A stretch of 64,000 bases of DNA, taken from the NCBI GenBank assembly GCA_035699085.1, contig DASSBG010000007.1:1-64000 (forward strand). Direction: 5' to 3'. This DNA comes from DASSBG01 sp035699085 (lineage in GTDB: Bacteria; Pseudomonadota; Gammaproteobacteria; Xanthomonadales; Rhodanobacteraceae). Of this stretch, positions 61,287 through 64,000 are shown piece by piece. Below the pieces are notes generated by a model. That model made no database searches and was not told the DNA's origin. It saw only the letters and a program-made list of their open reading frames with translations. How positions within the stretch are numbered: the stretch's first letter is position 1; each line of letters opens with the position of its first letter. The position numbers and the translations under genes were made by a program.

Positions 61287-63881
61287 GTGCAAGCACAACG
61301 GAAGGCGCCACAACGACCACCACGGCAGGGCCACGGCCCGTCGTGGTGGTTTTCGCTGTGCGGCCGCTTGCTGCGGCCGTGGGTGCGGATCAAGCGCGAC
61401 CCGGCCGAGCCGGCCGCGCTGCTGCAGCCCGACGTGCCGATCTGCTACGTCATCGAGCGCGCCGGGTTCTCCGATGCGCTGATTCTGGCCCGCGCCTGCC
61501 GCGAGGCCGGCTTGCCCGACCCGACGCGGGCGCTGGCCGGTATCCCCCTGAAGCGGCGCATGGCCATGTTCTCGCTGGCCAGCCGCGACGGCTGGCTGTT
61601 CGGCCGAACCCGCGCGCGCGCCGGCGGTACCGCGCTGGCCAGCCTGCTGACGGCGCTCGAGGCCCAGCCGGAGCACGACGTGCAGCTGATGCCGGTGTCG
61701 ATCTACGTCGGCCGCGCGCCAGCCCGCGAGTCCGGCTGGTTCAGCGTGCTGTTCGCCGAAAACTGGGTGGTGGTCGGCCGCTTCCGGCGCCTGTTGGCAC
61801 TGCTGCTCAACGGCCGTGATACCGCGGTGCACTTCGCTCAGCCGATCTCGCTTCGGGCCTTGATCGACGAGTCGCCGGACGAGCTGCCGGCGCGGCGCAG
61901 GCGCAAGCTGGCGCGCGTGCTGCGCACCCATTTCCGGCGCATCCGGGCGGCGGTGATCGGCCCGGACCTGTCGCACAAGCGCACGGTGGTCGACGCGGTG
62001 CTGGACTCGGCACCGGTGCGCGAGGCGATCGCCGCCAGTGCCGCCAAGGATCGCATCAGTGCCGCCAAGGCCACCCGCAAGGCGCGCGAATTCGCGCTGG
62101 AAATCGCGGCCGATTACGCCCACCCGGTGGTGCGCTCGGCGTCCTTCATGCTGTCCGGTTTCTGGAACAAGCTTTACGACGGCATCGCCATGCACCACTT
62201 CGACAAGGCCCGCGCCGCCGCGCCCGGCCACGAAGTGATCTACGTGCCCTGCCACCGCAGCCACACCGACTACCTGCTGCTCAGCTACCAGCTGCACATG
62301 AGCGGCGTGGTGCCGCCGCACATCGCCGCCGGCATCAACCTCAACCTGCCGCTGATCGGCCCGCTGCTGCGCCGCGGCGGCGCCTTCTTCATGCGCCGCA
62401 GCTTTCGCGGCAACGCCCTGTACTCGGCGGTGTTCAAGGAGTACCTGGCACAGCTGATCGACCGCGGCGTGCCGCTGGAATATTTCATCGAGGGTGGCCG
62501 CTCGCGCACCGGCCGGCTGCTGACACCGCGTTCGGGCATGCTGTCGATGACCGTGCGCGCCTTCCTGCGGGCGCCGCGTCGGCCGGTGCTGTTCCAGCCG
62601 GTCTACATCGGCTACGAGCGGCTGATGGAGGGCAACGCCTACGTCGGCGAGCTCAGCGGCAAGCCCAAGGAGCGCGAGTCGTGGCTGGCGCTGCTTCGCG
62701 CGCGCAAGCTGCTGAAGCAGCGCTACGGCCGGGTCGCCATCAACTTCGGCCAGCCGGTGCCGCTGGAGCCGCTGCTGGATGGCCTGGCGCCGGACTGGCG
62801 CCAGCAGCCGCCGGGCGATGACAAACCCGCCTGGCTGACCGGCCTGGTCGGCACCTTGTCCGAAGCGATCGCCGTCAATATCAACCGCGCCGCCGACGTC
62901 AACCCGATCAACCTGCTGGCCCTCGCGCTGCTGGCCACGCCCAAGCACGCCATGGCCGCCAGCGACCTGCTGGCCCAGCTCGAGCTGCAGAAGGCGTTGT
63001 TCGAGGCGCTGCCCTATTCCGACCGCGTCACCATCACGGCCGCATCGCCCGCCGAGATCATCGACTACGGCGAAGCCATGGGCTGGATCCGGCGCATTCG
63101 GCACCCGCTGGGCGACGTGCTGACCTGCGACCCGGACAAGGCGGTGCTGCTGAGCTACTTCCGCAACAACGTCCTGCACCTCAACGCCACCGCCGCCTGG
63201 ATTGCCTGCTGCTTCCTCAACAACGCCAGCATCTCGCGCGCCTCGGTGCTGCGCCTCGGCAGGCTGGTCTACCCGTTCGTGCGCGCCGAACTGTTCCTGC
63301 CTTGGGACGAGTCCGGCTTCAGCGCCCAGTTGCAGGCCACGCTGGACTGGTTCGTGCAGCGCGGCCTGCTTGGAAGCCGCCGCGAAGGCCGCGCCCTGCA
63401 GCGCGCGCCGGGCCAGGACCAGGCCTACCAGCTGCGGGTTATCGCGCACAGCCTGCTGCAGGCCTTCGAGCGCTACTACATCGCCATCGCGGCACTGGTG
63501 AAGAATGGCCCGCACACGCTCAGCGGCGGCGAGCTGGAGACCATCTGCACCATGACCGCGCAGCGCCTGTCGCTGCTGCTGGAGCTCAGCGCGCCGGAGT
63601 TCTTCGACAAGGCGCTGTTCCGCGGCTTCATCCAGAAGCTGCGGGAGCGCAAGGTCATATGGAGCGACGCCGACGGCAAGCTTGACTTCGACCGGACCCT
63701 GGTCGAAGTGGTACGCGACGCCCGCGTCATCCTCTCCCGCGACGTGCGCCACTCCATCCTCAAGATCATGCCCGGCAGCGCCGAGCCGTCGCCCGCCGGC
63801 CCGCCCGCCACGCCCGTCGCACCGCCCGACCCTGACGACAGCGCCGGGACCGACGGCGACGACACCGACTTGCCTTCGTAG
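61287..63881 (+). CDS. plsB: glycerol-3-phosphate 1-O-acyltransferase
   Basis: Adds the first acyl chain to glycerol-3-phosphate in phospholipid synthesis. The 864-residue protein has the HX4D motif CHRSHTDYLLLSY (near residues 322-330), GGAFFMRRSFRG, FIEGGRSRTGRLLTP and FQPVYIGYERLMEG, the four acyltransferase blocks. The start is the GTG at 61287, with CGGAG upstream. A hairpin with a short T-run (61313-61353) lies within its first codons. The TAG stop forms part of a GTAG-type repeat. gpsA, which makes its substrate, is also in the window. Confidence 0.94.
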   Translation: MQAQRKAPQRPPRQGHGPSWWFSLCGRLLRPWVRIKRDPAEPAALLQPDVPICYVIERAGFSDALILARACREAGLPDPTRALAGIPLKRRMAMFSLASRDGWLFGRTRARAGGTALASLLTALEAQPEHDVQLMPVSIYVGRAPARESGWFSVLFAENWVVVGRFRRLLALLLNGRDTAVHFAQPISLRALIDESPDELPARRRRKLARVLRTHFRRIRAAVIGPDLSHKRTVVDAVLDSAPVREAIAASAAKDRISAAKATRKAREFALEIAADYAHPVVRSASFMLSGFWNKLYDGIAMHHFDKARAAAPGHEVIYVPCHRSHTDYLLLSYQLHMSGVVPPHIAAGINLNLPLIGPLLRRGGAFFMRRSFRGNALYSAVFKEYLAQLIDRGVPLEYFIEGGRSRTGRLLTPRSGMLSMTVRAFLRAPRRPVLFQPVYIGYERLMEGNAYVGELSGKPKERESWLALLRARKLLKQRYGRVAINFGQPVPLEPLLDGLAPDWRQQPPGDDKPAWLTGLVGTLSEAIAVNINRAADVNPINLLALALLATPKHAMAASDLLAQLELQKALFEALPYSDRVTITAASPAEIIDYGEAMGWIRRIRHPLGDVLTCDPDKAVLLSYFRNNVLHLNATAAWIACCFLNNASISRASVLRLGRLVYPFVRAELFLPWDESGFSAQLQATLDWFVQRGLLGSRREGRALQRAPGQDQAYQLRVIAHSLLQAFERYYIAIAALVKNGPHTLSGGELETICTMTAQRLSLLLELSAPEFFDKALFRGFIQKLRERKVIWSDADGKLDFDRTLVEVVRDARVILSRDVRHSILKIMPGSAEPSPAGPPATPVAPPDPDDSAGTDGDDTDLPS
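61313..61353 (+). terminator. hairpin in the plsB start region
   Basis: ACCACCACG pairs with CGTGGTGGT across a 17-base, partly self-paired loop and is followed by TTTT. It resembles an intrinsic terminator for the upstream lipoprotein gene but sits inside the plsB reading frame, so it might attenuate plsB instead. Confidence 0.4.
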
Positions 63882-63936
63882 GGCGGGTTTCAACCCGCCG
63901 ACGAACCGGTACCGCCAGCGGCGGGTTGAAACCCGC
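63878..63936. repeat. GTAG-type inverted pair of REP palindromes
   Basis: GTAG is followed by GGCGGGTTTCAACCCGCC; 22 bases later GGCGGGTTGAAACCCGCG appears in the opposite orientation. This is the same palindrome as in the 41-kb array, here as a paired unit. The plsB stop TAG is inside the GTAG. Confidence 0.75.
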
Positions 63937-63942
63937 GCTGCG

Positions 63943-64000
63943 TTATTTCCGCGGCTTGTTGCGCACGTAGATGACCTTGGGGCGCCCATCGCCAAGGCTG
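63943..64000 (-). CDS. C-terminal end of an unidentified protein
   Basis: A minus-strand reading frame enters from the right edge and ends SLGDGRPKVIYVRNKPRK before a TAA at 63943. Only 18 residues are in the window; I cannot identify it. It would be convergent with plsB, separated by the GTAG-type repeat. Confidence 0.4.
   Translation of the reverse strand, partial: SLGDGRPKVIYVRNKPRK

Noticed and set aside
60288..63995. A 1235-codon open frame on the minus strand, and other very long antisense frames (for example 9407-11527, 17759-19879 and 42522-45164 in the opposite sense)
   Set aside because: They mirror well-identified genes (plsB, algC, speA, SNF2), have low-complexity composition, and arise because stops are rare in 70 percent GC DNA.

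Overview
The window is a gene-dense, very GC-rich (roughly 70 percent by eye) bacterial chromosome segment. Gene content and order point to Xanthomonadales (Lysobacteraceae or Rhodanobacteraceae-like): an rRNA operon leader next to tyrS, an M23 endopeptidase and anmK; radC facing coaBC-dut-algC; argS with a SPOR gene; divergent speE/speA; ubiJ-ubiB; secB-gpsA; rpmB-rpmG; and GTAG-type palindromic repeats. This is inferred from synteny and protein families, not from a 16S gene. I see no prophage, insertion sequence, integrase, CRISPR array or tRNA.

Layout. 0-0.3 kb: tandem promoters and leader of an rRNA operon that runs leftward out of the window. 0.3-9 kb: mgtC-like gene and tyrS; a peptidoglycan turnover group (M23 endopeptidase, anmK, ampG); xth facing pyrE; a secreted DUF4124-like protein. 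9-16.4 kb: membrane-anchored algC, dut, coaBC, then radC, argS and a SPOR protein. 16.5-24.6 kb: polyamine genes speE and speA, then a ParA-like ATPase, sixA, a two-HKD phospholipase D lipoprotein and a DUF1232 protein. 24.7-30.4 kb: thiolase, a possibly frameshifted small gene, the glnA-GNAT-acyltransferase operon and a self-regulated TetR gene. 30.7-37 kb: cation/proton antiporter, acyltransferase, arfB, ubiB, ubiJ, SDR. 37-47.5 kb: double M16 protease, rhomboid protease, a 1-kb non-coding repeat array, SNF2 helicase, gpsA, secB, rpmB, rpmG. 47.5-53 kb: fatty acid desaturase, a four-gene GldA/GldG-type ABC operon, mutM. 53-64 kb: Kef-type antiporter, tdk, a stand-alone flavin halogenase-like gene, rep, an acid phosphatase lipoprotein, an unknown lipoprotein, plsB, and the tail of one more gene.

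The coding content is mostly housekeeping. The unusual signal lies between genes. (1) Arrays of a 7-bp unit, mostly of the form GGGANNN, occur at many gene ends; the clean ones fit the G-quadruplex consensus and most lie on the sense strand just after a stop codon. (2) A four-copy array of a roughly 210-bp unit at 41.1-41.9 kb joins such a heptamer tract to a GTAG-type palindrome. (3) Several promoters have TACAAT placed exactly six bases before an ATG, which predicts leaderless mRNAs for speA, ubiJ and an 11-codon ORF overlapping the antiporter start. Other points of note are a receptor-like membrane anchor on the phosphomannomutase, a perfect 18-bp operator at the tetR promoter, and the lone halogenase-like gene with Lys79.
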